From assembly GCA_050250915.1 (NCBI GenBank), contig JBFWNT010000009.1:1-64000 (forward strand): a stretch of 64,000 nt of DNA. Reading direction: 5' to 3'. The notes beneath the pieces are model-generated. The model searched no databases and had not been told where the DNA came from. It was given only the letters and a program-made list of their open reading frames with translations. Made by a program: the position numbers and the translations under genes. This document shows positions 51,373-58,282 of this stretch, piece by piece (the stretch's first letter is position 1; each line of letters starts with the position of its first letter). The DNA comes from Miltoncostaea sp050250915. Its GTDB lineage: Bacteria > Actinomycetota > Thermoleophilia > Miltoncostaeales > Miltoncostaeaceae.

Positions 51373-52760
51373 CGCAGCGTGAACACCGCCATCTGGGTGG
51401 GCGGGCCCAGCTGCGTGTCCTCGGAGCCCACGGGGACGTGGCGCACCTCGTAGCCGTGGACGGCGGCGGCGCCGCCCGACCAGGCCCGGAACTCGTCGCG
51501 GGTCCACTCGAAGCGGTGGTCGCGGTGGCGCATCGCGCCGGGCGCCATCCCCTCGAACAGGGCGTTGTACTCGCGGTTCGGGGTGGTCACCACCACCGTC
51601 CGCGGACGCGTGGCGCCGAACAGGACGCGGGTGAAGCCGGCGAGGCGCATGGGGTCGAGGTGCTCGATCACCTCCACCACCGCGGCGGCGTCGAACCCGG
51701 CCAGGCGGCGGTCGCGGTAGGTGAGGGCGGTCTGCATCAGGTGGATGCGGCCGCGCTGGGCGGACGGCATCCGGTCGAGGCGCAGGCGCTTCGCCGCCGT
51801 CTCGAGGGCGTGGTGGGAGACGTCGGCGCCCACGATCTCGGTGAACTGGCGTTCGGCGATGAGCCCGGCCAGCAGCTTCCCCGACCCGCAGCCCAGGTCG
51901 AGCACCCGCCGCGCGCCGCTGCTCCGCAGCACCGCGAGCACCGCTCCCAGGCGCGCCTCGTTGAGACGCACGGGCGCCTCCACCGCCTCCTCCTCGGCCT
52001 CCTCGCGCTCGGCCGCCTCGTCGTCGGCCCGCGGCTCGTCGCGCAGCAGCTGCTCCATCGCCCGGCCCGTCAGGGCGCGGTCGCGGGCGAGGGAGCGCGA
52101 CGCGATGACCTCGCGCTCGGGATGGGCCGACAGCCACGGCTCGCCGCGGCGCAGCAGCTGCGCCACCTCCGACTCCTCCACCCAGTAGTGCTTGCTCCCG
52201 TCCAGGACCGGGATCAGGACGTAGAGGTGGCTCAGGAGCTCGGCCAGCCGGACCTCGCCCTCCAGCGAGACCGACAGGTAGGGGCTGGGGCCCCACTCCG
52301 GGAAGGCGGGGTCGAGCAGGTGGGGCTCGGCGGTCACGGCGTAGCCGAGGGGCTCGAACATACGCCGCAGGAACCCCTCGCCGCCGGCGCACGGGAGCAC
52401 CGGCAGGCGGGCGGTGAGCGGCAGCGCGCGCCGCGCCAGGTCGGGACGCGCGTCGCACCGCCCGGACATCGCGGTGCGGAACACGCGCCCCAGGGCGACG
52501 CTCATGAACGACGACGCCGCGTACGGGCGGTCGTTGACGTACTGGTCGATCCGGGGGAACCGCACGCCGCGGCGCACGAGCCCCACCGGATCGACCTCCA
52601 GCAGCAGCGCCACCGTGCACCGCTCGTCGGTCGCCTCCGGGTAGAAGACCTGCGCCGTGCCGACGGGCAGGGGGAACTCCTGGAGCCGCCCCGGGCGCTT
52701 GTGCAGCAGGAACCCCAGGTCGGTCGCCGGGCGGTGCGTGGTGGTGATGGTGAGCAGCAT
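51369..52760 (-). CDS. hen1: 3'-terminal RNA ribose 2'-O-methyltransferase Hen1
   Basis: A 463-residue bacterial Hen1. The N-terminal half (about 1-250) is the ligase-activating Hen1-N domain that pairs with Pnkp; the C-terminal half is the SAM methyltransferase with VLDLGCGSGKLLAGL, the metal-binding EVIEHLD and HRDHRFEWTRDEF. It methylates the 3'-end of cleaved RNA before ligation. An acidic linker rich in Glu (about 225-250) separates the halves. It is the first gene of the two-gene unit, and short alternative hairpins abut its ATG. Confidence 0.95.
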   Translation of the reverse strand: MLLTITTTHRPATDLGFLLHKRPGRLQEFPLPVGTAQVFYPEATDERCTVALLLEVDPVGLVRRGVRFPRIDQYVNDRPYAASSFMSVALGRVFRTAMSGRCDARPDLARRALPLTARLPVLPCAGGEGFLRRMFEPLGYAVTAEPHLLDPAFPEWGPSPYLSVSLEGEVRLAELLSHLYVLIPVLDGSKHYWVEESEVAQLLRRGEPWLSAHPEREVIASRSLARDRALTGRAMEQLLRDEPRADDEAAEREEAEEEAVEAPVRLNEARLGAVLAVLRSSGARRVLDLGCGSGKLLAGLIAERQFTEIVGADVSHHALETAAKRLRLDRMPSAQRGRIHLMQTALTYRDRRLAGFDAAAVVEVIEHLDPMRLAGFTRVLFGATRPRTVVVTTPNREYNALFEGMAPGAMRHRDHRFEWTRDEFRAWSGGAAAVHGYEVRHVPVGSEDTQLGPPTQMAVFTLR

Positions 52761-52799
52761 CCCCCGGCATCAATATCAGCGCCGGGGGTGGAAACCCCC
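52761..52799 (-). promoter_or_regulatory. Alternative hairpins directly before the hen1 start codon
   Basis: Hairpin A pairs CCCCCGGC (52761-52768) with GCCGGGGG (52781-52788) around a 12-base AT-rich loop and touches the ATG. Hairpin B pairs GGGGGT (52784-52789) with ACCCCC (52794-52799). The two share 52784-52788, so only one can form. The G-run next to the ATG, the only ribosome-site candidate, is in hairpin A. The TATTGAT in the loop could instead be a -10 element of a leaderless promoter. Confidence 0.4.
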
Positions 52800-52833
52800 T
52801 GTTCGGAGCGGGTGGAACCGCATCAGGGCGCGG

Positions 52834-53337
52834 TCAGTCGACGGCGCCCAGCTTGATCGCCTCCACCAGGAAGGCCTGCGCCTCCGGCGGGATCACCTCG
52901 TAGTCGATCTTGGCGCCGCCGGCCATGAGCTCCTCGACGACCGCGGCGATCGTGAGGGTCGACGAGTCGTCCGCCAGGATGAAGAGCGCGGCCTCGTCGC
53001 CCTCGATGTAGGTGCCGATCTGCTTCATCAGCTTGTCGCTCACGCCGCTGTCGCGGGCCTTGCCGATGAGGGCGCCGGCGCCCACGCCGACGGCGGTCGC
53101 CGCGACGACCGGCGCGGCGATCAGGCCCACCAGCAGGCCGACGGCGCCGCCGCGGAACGCGCCCCGCTTGGCGGTCGCGCCACGGGTCTGGTGGAGCTTC
53201 ACCTTGCCCTTCTCGTTGCGGTACACGAGGGCGGCGTCGTCGACCGTGATCGTGCCCTCGGCCACGGCGTCGTCGATGCGGTCGAGCGCCTCGAGTCCGA
53301 CGTCCTTCGACGGGACGCCCACCATGATCAGCTGCAT
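52834..53337 (-). CDS. DUF1269 family protein
   Basis: A 167-residue protein with the DUF1269 layout: an N-terminal ferredoxin-like strand region (ALDRIDDAVAEGTITVDDAALVYRNEKGKVKLHQT), a Gly/Ala-rich central hydrophobic segment (about 60-92) that may insert in the membrane, and a C-terminal domain with ALFILADDSSTLTIAAVVEEL. Function unknown; often found among general stress genes. One base separates its upstream end from the next methyltransferase gene on the same strand, so they are cotranscribed. Confidence 0.85.
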   Translation of the reverse strand: MQLIMVGVPSKDVGLEALDRIDDAVAEGTITVDDAALVYRNEKGKVKLHQTRGATAKRGAFRGGAVGLLVGLIAAPVVAATAVGVGAGALIGKARDSGVSDKLMKQIGTYIEGDEAALFILADDSSTLTIAAVVEELMAGGAKIDYEVIPPEAQAFLVEAIKLGAVD

Positions 53338-53338
53338 G

Positions 53339-54115
53339 TCATCTCTCCTCGGTGATGCCGGCGGGGCCGGCGTCGCGGCGGGCGACCCACGTCGCCCGCA
53401 GGCTGGACGCGTCGACCGGGCGGTCGGCGTACTCGTCCGTGACGGTGACCCGCGCGAAGCCCGCGGCGGCGAGGGCCGCCCGGATGTCCGCGTCGGGGAA
53501 GAACCACTGTCGGTGCCGCTCCGTGAAGCGCTCCACCCCCTCCCCCGCCACCCGGATGCGGGTGTCGCAGGTGCGCGCGCGGGTGTCGACGGTGGAGGTG
53601 AGCGTGAAGCGGTGGCCGTCCTCCTCGCCCTCCAGGAGGGGGTTGGCGACCATCATGTGCATCATCGCGTCGGTGTGGACGTCGAAGACGAGCCACCCGC
53701 CGGGCCGGATGCGCGCCGCCAGGGCCACGAGCGTCGCGCGGAACGCGTCCGGGGTGAGGTGGTTGAAGCCGTCGAGGGTCGACACCGCAGCGTCGAAGGT
53801 CCCCTCGATGGTGAGGTCCGGCAGCGTCTGCCGCATCAGTGCGACGTCCGGTCCCAGCAGCAGCCGGGCCCGGTCGAGCATCGCCGCGGACGCGTCGACG
53901 CCCACCACCCGGTAGCCCAGGCCGGCGAGCTCCGCCGTCATGAGCCCCGTGCCGCAGCAGACGTCGAGCACGGAGCGGACCCCGTCGGGGTCGCCGCTCC
54001 AGCGCTCGTGGAGGAAGCGCGACCACCGCTCGTGACAGCGGTCCACGACGATGTCGTCGTAGACCGCTGCCAGCGCAGTGTACGCGTCGGCCTCGCCGAC
54101 GGGTCCTGCGGGCAC
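53339..54115 (-). CDS. Class I SAM-dependent methyltransferase
   Basis: A 258-residue small-molecule-type methyltransferase: YTALAAVYDDIVV at the N-terminus, motif I VLDVCCGTGLMTAELAGLG, the acidic VGVDASAAML and the late VFDVHTDAMMHMMVANPLLEG region. Substrate unknown. It is in a minus-strand group of five genes (DUF6325, SHOCT, this gene, DUF1269) with short spacing, which suggests a common transcript. The start gives a short Pro-Ala leader before the family domain. Confidence 0.87.
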   Translation of the reverse strand: MPAGPVGEADAYTALAAVYDDIVVDRCHERWSRFLHERWSGDPDGVRSVLDVCCGTGLMTAELAGLGYRVVGVDASAAMLDRARLLLGPDVALMRQTLPDLTIEGTFDAAVSTLDGFNHLTPDAFRATLVALAARIRPGGWLVFDVHTDAMMHMMVANPLLEGEEDGHRFTLTSTVDTRARTCDTRIRVAGEGVERFTERHRQWFFPDADIRAALAAAGFARVTVTDEYADRPVDASSLRATWVARRDAGPAGITEER

Positions 54116-54126
54116 CGCGGGCGCGG

Positions 54127-54426
54127 TCAGATCCCGAGCAGCTTGGCCTTGGCCGCGGCGAACTCGTCGTCGGACAGGACGCCCTGCTTGTGCAGCTGGG
54201 CGAGGTCCTGGAGCTTCGCGATCTGCTCGTCCTCCTGCGGCGCGGCGGCCGCCTGCTGCGCGGCCATCTGCTGCTCGTACTGCTGCTGCGCGGCCATCTG
54301 CTGCTCGTACTGCTGCTGGTCCTGCGCCGCGTACCTCTCCGACTGCCGGTGCGCGACGCGCCCGGACACTGCGGTGGCGGTGCCCGCCACCACGGCGGTG
54401 CGGGCGGCCATGCGAAGGAGTCCCAT
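54127..54426 (-). CDS. SHOCT-domain protein with tandem QQYEQQMAA repeat
   Basis: A 99-residue protein: an N-terminal hydrophobic segment (residues 5-22), a Gln-rich region with two copies of a ten-residue unit QQQYEQQMAA, and a C-terminal SHOCT domain (about 68-99, IAKLQDLAQLHKQGVLSDDEFAAAKAKLLG). SHOCT is a short oligomerisation module. The 30-base tandem repeat could expand or contract. It lies ten bases after the DUF6325 gene, a pairing I know from many Actinobacteria. Confidence 0.87.
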   Translation of the reverse strand: MGLLRMAARTAVVAGTATAVSGRVAHRQSERYAAQDQQQYEQQMAAQQQYEQQMAAQQAAAAPQEDEQIAKLQDLAQLHKQGVLSDDEFAAAKAKLLGI

Positions 54427-54436
54427 TGTCAGCCTC

Positions 54437-54874
54437 TCAATCGGGGAGCGAGATGGTGCCGAGCTCGTTCAGCGCGGCGTCCACCACGTCCGCGGGGATG
54501 CGGATCTGGTCGATCACGAAGCCGTCCGCGGCGCGGACCGCCTCGACGAACTTGGAGGCCCAGGCGTTCTCGAACGCCACGACGAGGGCCGAGGTGTTCG
54601 GCGGCAGGTCGTCGGCGAGCTCCTCGGCGTCCTCCTCGTTGAGGGAGCCCGGGGCGAGCACCGAGACCTCCAGGAAGGCCGGCCCCGTGTCCGGGTCGAG
54701 GTCCTGGATGTCGATCGACGTGACCACGCCGTCGGCGTCCTTCATCACGAAGAGCAGGTCGAGGATCCGGATGGTGCCGCTCTCCACCAGATCCATGATC
54801 GCCGGAGCGATCCGGCCGGTGAACTTGTTCCCGGGAAAGCCCAGGATGACGATGTCGACTGGGCCCGTGGCCAT
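54437..54874 (-). CDS. DUF6325 family protein
   Basis: A 145-residue soluble protein matching DUF6325: GPVDIVILGFPGNKFTGRIAPAIMDLVESGTIRILDLLFVMKDADG, then the acidic middle and LVVAFENAWASKFVEAVRAADG, ending in IPADVVDAALNEL. It recalls a ferredoxin-like repeat fold. Function unknown. A strong AGAAGGAGGCGGC site precedes the ATG. It heads the SHOCT-methyltransferase-DUF1269 group. Confidence 0.85.
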   Translation of the reverse strand: MATGPVDIVILGFPGNKFTGRIAPAIMDLVESGTIRILDLLFVMKDADGVVTSIDIQDLDPDTGPAFLEVSVLAPGSLNEEDAEELADDLPPNTSALVVAFENAWASKFVEAVRAADGFVIDQIRIPADVVDAALNELGTISLPD

Positions 54875-54933
54875 GCCGCCTCCTTCTGGGGTGCACTACT
54901 GCGCGTGACTTTAGTCCAGCGCGCGGGGCGGGG

Positions 54934-54964
54934 GCGCGCATCGCCCCGATGGGGTGATGCGCGC
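54934..54964 (-). terminator. Strong 14-bp hairpin after the response regulator gene
   Basis: GCGCGCATC-G-CCCC (54934-54947), loop GAT, GGGG-T-GATGCGCGC (54951-54964): nine Watson-Crick pairs, a G-U pair and four more pairs. It begins eight bases after the response regulator stop on the minus strand. No U-tract follows. A second smaller repeat, GACT-TT-AGTC inside GCGCG arms, is at 54901-54924 near the DUF6325 promoter. Confidence 0.6.
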
Positions 54965-54971
54965 GGAGGTG

Positions 54972-55655
54972 TCAGCCGCCGGCGTGTCCGGCGTCGCCCT
55001 CGGCGAGGAACAGCAGCGCCGCCCGCACGCGCCGGTCGACGGCCTCGTCCTGGGGCCGCAGCCCCAGCTTGGCGAAGATCGCGTTCACGTGCTTCTCGAC
55101 GGCCCGCTTGGTCAGGACGAGCGCGTCGGCGATGGCGGCGTTGCTGCGGCCCTGGGCGATCTCCCCCAGGATCTCCAGCTCGCGCGGCGTGAGCGCGGCC
55201 AGCGGCGAGCGGCGCGCCCGAACGCGGTCCTCCACCAGCGCCTCCACCACCGCCGGGTCGATCACCGAGCCGCCGCGGGCGACCTCGTGGATCGCGGCCA
55301 CGAGCGCGGCGGGCCGGGCGACGCGGTCCTTGAGCAGGTAGGCGCGGCCGCCCGAGCCGTCCTCCAGGAGCGTGAGCGCGTACGCCGGGTCGACGTGCGC
55401 GCTCAGCACCACCACGCCGGTGCCGGGCCGCTCGCGACGGAGCCGGCGGGCCACCTCGAGCCCCTCGTCGGCGAAGCCGGGCGGCATCCGGATGTCGGTG
55501 ACCACCACGTCCGGGGCGCACCGCTCGATGGCCGCCAGCAGGGCGTCACGGTCCTCGCAGGCCGCGAGCACCTCCACGTCGCCGGCCAGGCCGAGCACCC
55601 GCACGATGCCCTCGCGGACCAGGAGGTCGTCCTCCGCGATCACCACGGTCGTCAC
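54972..55655 (-). CDS. NarL/LuxR-family response regulator
   Basis: A 227-residue response regulator. The receiver domain (1-125) has the acidic pair at Asp9/Asp10, phosphoacceptor Asp54 in VVVTDIRMPP and the conserved Lys in YLLKDRV. The C-terminal LuxR HTH (about 150-210) reads LTPRELEILGEIAQGRSNAAIADALVLTKRAVEKHVNAIFAKL. It is divergent from a histidine kinase gene of the matching type, and the two almost certainly form one phosphorelay pair. Targets unknown. Confidence 0.93.
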   Translation of the reverse strand: MTTVVIAEDDLLVREGIVRVLGLAGDVEVLAACEDRDALLAAIERCAPDVVVTDIRMPPGFADEGLEVARRLRRERPGTGVVVLSAHVDPAYALTLLEDGSGGRAYLLKDRVARPAALVAAIHEVARGGSVIDPAVVEALVEDRVRARRSPLAALTPRELEILGEIAQGRSNAAIADALVLTKRAVEKHVNAIFAKLGLRPQDEAVDRRVRAALLFLAEGDAGHAGG

Positions 55656-55757
55656 CGCGCGACCCTAACCCCCGGGCGGCCGCCGCGCTTATCATCGCCG
55701 GGGGCGCCGGGACGCGGGGATCCGGCGCTGATCGGGGAGCCAGGGGTGGTGCTCGGG

Positions 55758-57551
55758 ATGGGCCAGCGGGACCGGGGCGCGTGGCACGCGGCGCTCGCTG
55801 TCGCGGCGTTCGCGCTGGCCCTCGGCGTGCCGATGGTGATCGCCGCCGCCACGGCGGGCCACCTGGAGTACCCCGCGCTGGCCGCGACGCTGCGCGCCGC
55901 ATGGATCGGCCTGTACGCCGCCGTGGGCCTCTGGTTCGCCCGGATGCGGAGTCAGCGGCTGCTGGGCCTCATGCTGACGGTCTGCGCGGCCATCGCGGCG
56001 ATCGCCAGCACGGACGCGCTCGCCGGTGAGGCGGCCTACACGGTCTCCCGCACGGCCACGCTGGCGCTGCCGGGGGCGCTGGTGCTGATGCTCATCGCGA
56101 TCCCCGAGGCGCGCGCGGTCCGCGCCCGCGCGGCCGGGTTCGTCCTCGTCTCGACCCCCGTCGCCCTGGCCCTGGGGGTGGCGTACCTGATGGTGGCCGA
56201 CGAGGCGCCGTGGAGCCAGGCGGCCAGCCAGTGCGCCGGACCCTGCGCCGGGTCGGCCATCCAGGTGGCCGACGCCCCGGCCGCGGCGCACGCCCTGGCC
56301 GCGGGGGTGGCGGCCGTGGTCATCGCCGGGCTCGTCGTGGTCGGCGTCGCCCTGATCGACGCGATCCGGCGGGCGGGTCCGGTCGCCCGCCCGGTGCTCC
56401 GGTCGGCGGGCTGGCTCCTCGCCGTGTGGGGCGGCCCGTTCGCGATCGGCCTGGTGGCGATCGCCGTCCACCCGGAGCCGGGGGGCCTCAACCCGTACCT
56501 CGTCACCACGAGCGTCATCCGGGCGGCCCTGCCGCTCGCGATGCTGGCCGTCGTGGCGGGGCGCGCCGCGCGCACCGCGGCGATCCGCGACGAGCTCACG
56601 ACGAGGCTGGCGCGGGTCGACGACCCCGCCGCGGTCGAGCGGGTGATCTCCGAGGTCCTGGGCGACCCCTCGCTGCGGCTGGCATTCCGCGACGGCGACG
56701 GGTGGATCGACATGGACGGCCACCCCGTCGCGGCGGACCGGCCGGGCGACGACCGCGGGTGGGCCTACCTGGACGGCGACCGGCGCGCCGCGCTGGTGTT
56801 CGACGCGGCGCTGGAGGCGCAGGAGCGGCGCATGCACGCGGTCGCGGGGCTGGGGGCGGCGGCGCTCGACCGGGCCCGCACCGAGGCCGAGCTGCGCGCG
56901 ACGCGGCGCCGCCTCGTGGACGTGGCCGAGCAGGAGCGCAAGCGCATCGGGCGCGACCTGCACGACGGCGCCCAGCAACGCCTCATCTCGATGGCGCTGC
57001 GCGTGGCGATCGCGCGCGAGACCCTCGCCGCCCACCCGGAGCTCGCCGCCCCCCTCTTGCAGGAGTTCGGCGGCGACGTGCAGGCGGCGCTCGACGAGCT
57101 GCGCGACCTGGCCCACGGCCTGTACCCGCCGGTCCTGGCCGACCACGGCCTCCCCGAGGCGCTCCGCGCCCTCGCGCGGCAGTCGCCCGTGCCGGTGGAG
57201 ACCGCGATCGCGCCGGTCGGCCGCCGGGACGCGCTGACCGAGGCCGCGGTCTACTTCTGCTGCTCGGAGGCGCTCCAGAACGCCGTGAAGCACGGCGGGC
57301 CCGACACGGAGATCGCGCTCCGGCTGGGGGCGCGCGAGGACGGCGGGCTCACCTTCGAGGTGCGCGACGACGGCCCGGGCTTCGCCGCCGAGGCCTCGCA
57401 GGACGGCGCCGGCCTGCGTGGGATGCGGGAGCGCATCGAGGGCGTCGGCGGCACCCTGGCGATCGCATCGGCGCCGGGGGAGGGCACCAGCGTGGCGGGC
57501 GTCATCCCGCCGGAGGCGCCCGGCTCCAACGGCCACGGCCCGCCGGTCTAG
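55758..57551 (+). CDS. Sensor histidine kinase of the NarL-partner (HisKA_3) type
   Basis: A 597-residue membrane kinase. About eight hydrophobic helices fill residues 10-270; after a variable cytosolic region comes the HisKA_3 dimerisation domain with phosphoacceptor His402 in KRIGRDLHDGAQQRL, and the ATPase domain with N-box EALQNAVKHGG, G1 VRDDGPGF and GLRGMRERIEGVGG. The membrane part has no obvious extracytoplasmic sensor domain, so it may sense the membrane itself. Two GTG codons 9 and 12 bases upstream are alternative starts nearer an AGGGG site. Confidence 0.92.
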   Translation: MGQRDRGAWHAALAVAAFALALGVPMVIAAATAGHLEYPALAATLRAAWIGLYAAVGLWFARMRSQRLLGLMLTVCAAIAAIASTDALAGEAAYTVSRTATLALPGALVLMLIAIPEARAVRARAAGFVLVSTPVALALGVAYLMVADEAPWSQAASQCAGPCAGSAIQVADAPAAAHALAAGVAAVVIAGLVVVGVALIDAIRRAGPVARPVLRSAGWLLAVWGGPFAIGLVAIAVHPEPGGLNPYLVTTSVIRAALPLAMLAVVAGRAARTAAIRDELTTRLARVDDPAAVERVISEVLGDPSLRLAFRDGDGWIDMDGHPVAADRPGDDRGWAYLDGDRRAALVFDAALEAQERRMHAVAGLGAAALDRARTEAELRATRRRLVDVAEQERKRIGRDLHDGAQQRLISMALRVAIARETLAAHPELAAPLLQEFGGDVQAALDELRDLAHGLYPPVLADHGLPEALRALARQSPVPVETAIAPVGRRDALTEAAVYFCCSEALQNAVKHGGPDTEIALRLGAREDGGLTFEVRDDGPGFAAEASQDGAGLRGMRERIEGVGGTLAIASAPGEGTSVAGVIPPEAPGSNGHGPPV

Positions 57552-57558
57552 GCCGCCG

Positions 57559-57729
57559 CTACCAGCGCCGCACGCGCAGGGGCTCGGGGGGCGCCGGGCG
57601 CACGCCGGCGCCCCGCTCGCGCGCGTCCCCGGAGCCGGGCGGGCCCGCAGCGCGCACCATCGCGGCGAGGGCCGCGGCGCGCAGCAGCCGGCGGCGGCGG
57701 ACCACCCGGGCGGCGAGCACCCGGGGCAC
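57559..57729 (-). CDS. Hypothetical small Arg-rich protein, 56 aa
   Basis: A 56-residue frame starting with GTG that shares one base with the stop of the preceding gene (TAGTG). The product is Arg- and Pro-rich (VVRRRRLLRAAALAAMVRAA) with a short helix that might associate with membranes. No family recognised. Only the coupling geometry and the lack of room for another gene support it; in this GC content such frames also arise by chance. Confidence 0.3.
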   Translation of the reverse strand: MPRVLAARVVRRRRLLRAAALAAMVRAAGPPGSGDARERGAGVRPAPPEPLRVRRW

Positions 57730-58070
57730 TATGACTCGACCGACACGAGGCCGAGGGCGAGCATCAGCTCGGGGGCGGCGGCGACCACCTTCGGCATCCC
57801 CACCTGGGGGCTCACCGCGATGAGCACGCCCAGCAGGTCCTCCGGCGTGGCGCCCGCGTCCAGCGCCGCGGCGACGTGCGCCACGAAGGACGCCGGCGGC
57901 GCGTCGACCGCGATGAGCGCGGCGACGGTCGCCAGCGCGTGCTCGCGGGCGCCGAGCCCGGAGTCCTGCAGGTTCTCGCCCCGCGCGCCGAGCAGGCCGT
58001 CGAGCACGGACGGGTCCCCCGCGGAGATGCCCCGCAGCGTGTCGGCAGTCTCGGTCCTGACGTGGGTCAT
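57729..58070 (-). CDS. Carboxymuconolactone decarboxylase-family protein lacking CxxC
   Basis: A 113-residue AhpD-like helical protein: LGAREHALATVAALIAVDAPPASFVAHVAAALDAGATPEDLLGVLIAVSPQVGMPKVV is the family core. The CxxC pair found in peroxidase-type members is absent (ALIAVDAPPAS in its place), so it belongs to the decarboxylase-like or non-redox branch. It is the second such gene in the window. It stands between the histidine kinase gene and the regulator tandem, divergent from the latter. Confidence 0.85.
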   Translation of the reverse strand: MTHVRTETADTLRGISAGDPSVLDGLLGARGENLQDSGLGAREHALATVAALIAVDAPPASFVAHVAAALDAGATPEDLLGVLIAVSPQVGMPKVVAAAPELMLALGLVSVES

Positions 58071-58282
58071 CGTCGTGCGCGATGAAATGACGCCGCCCGG
58101 GGAGGCGCATCGGCCGGATGGGACGAACGCCCCGGCGTGATGCGGACGCCCCCCGTCGTGGTGGTGCACGCACGCCCCCGGCTCTCGTGCCGGCCGACTG
58201 TGCCCCCGCGCCGGGCCGACGGAGGATCGTCCCGGCCGGCGGCGGCGCCGGTCCCGACTCGTCCGTCCCGCAGGAGGATCCC

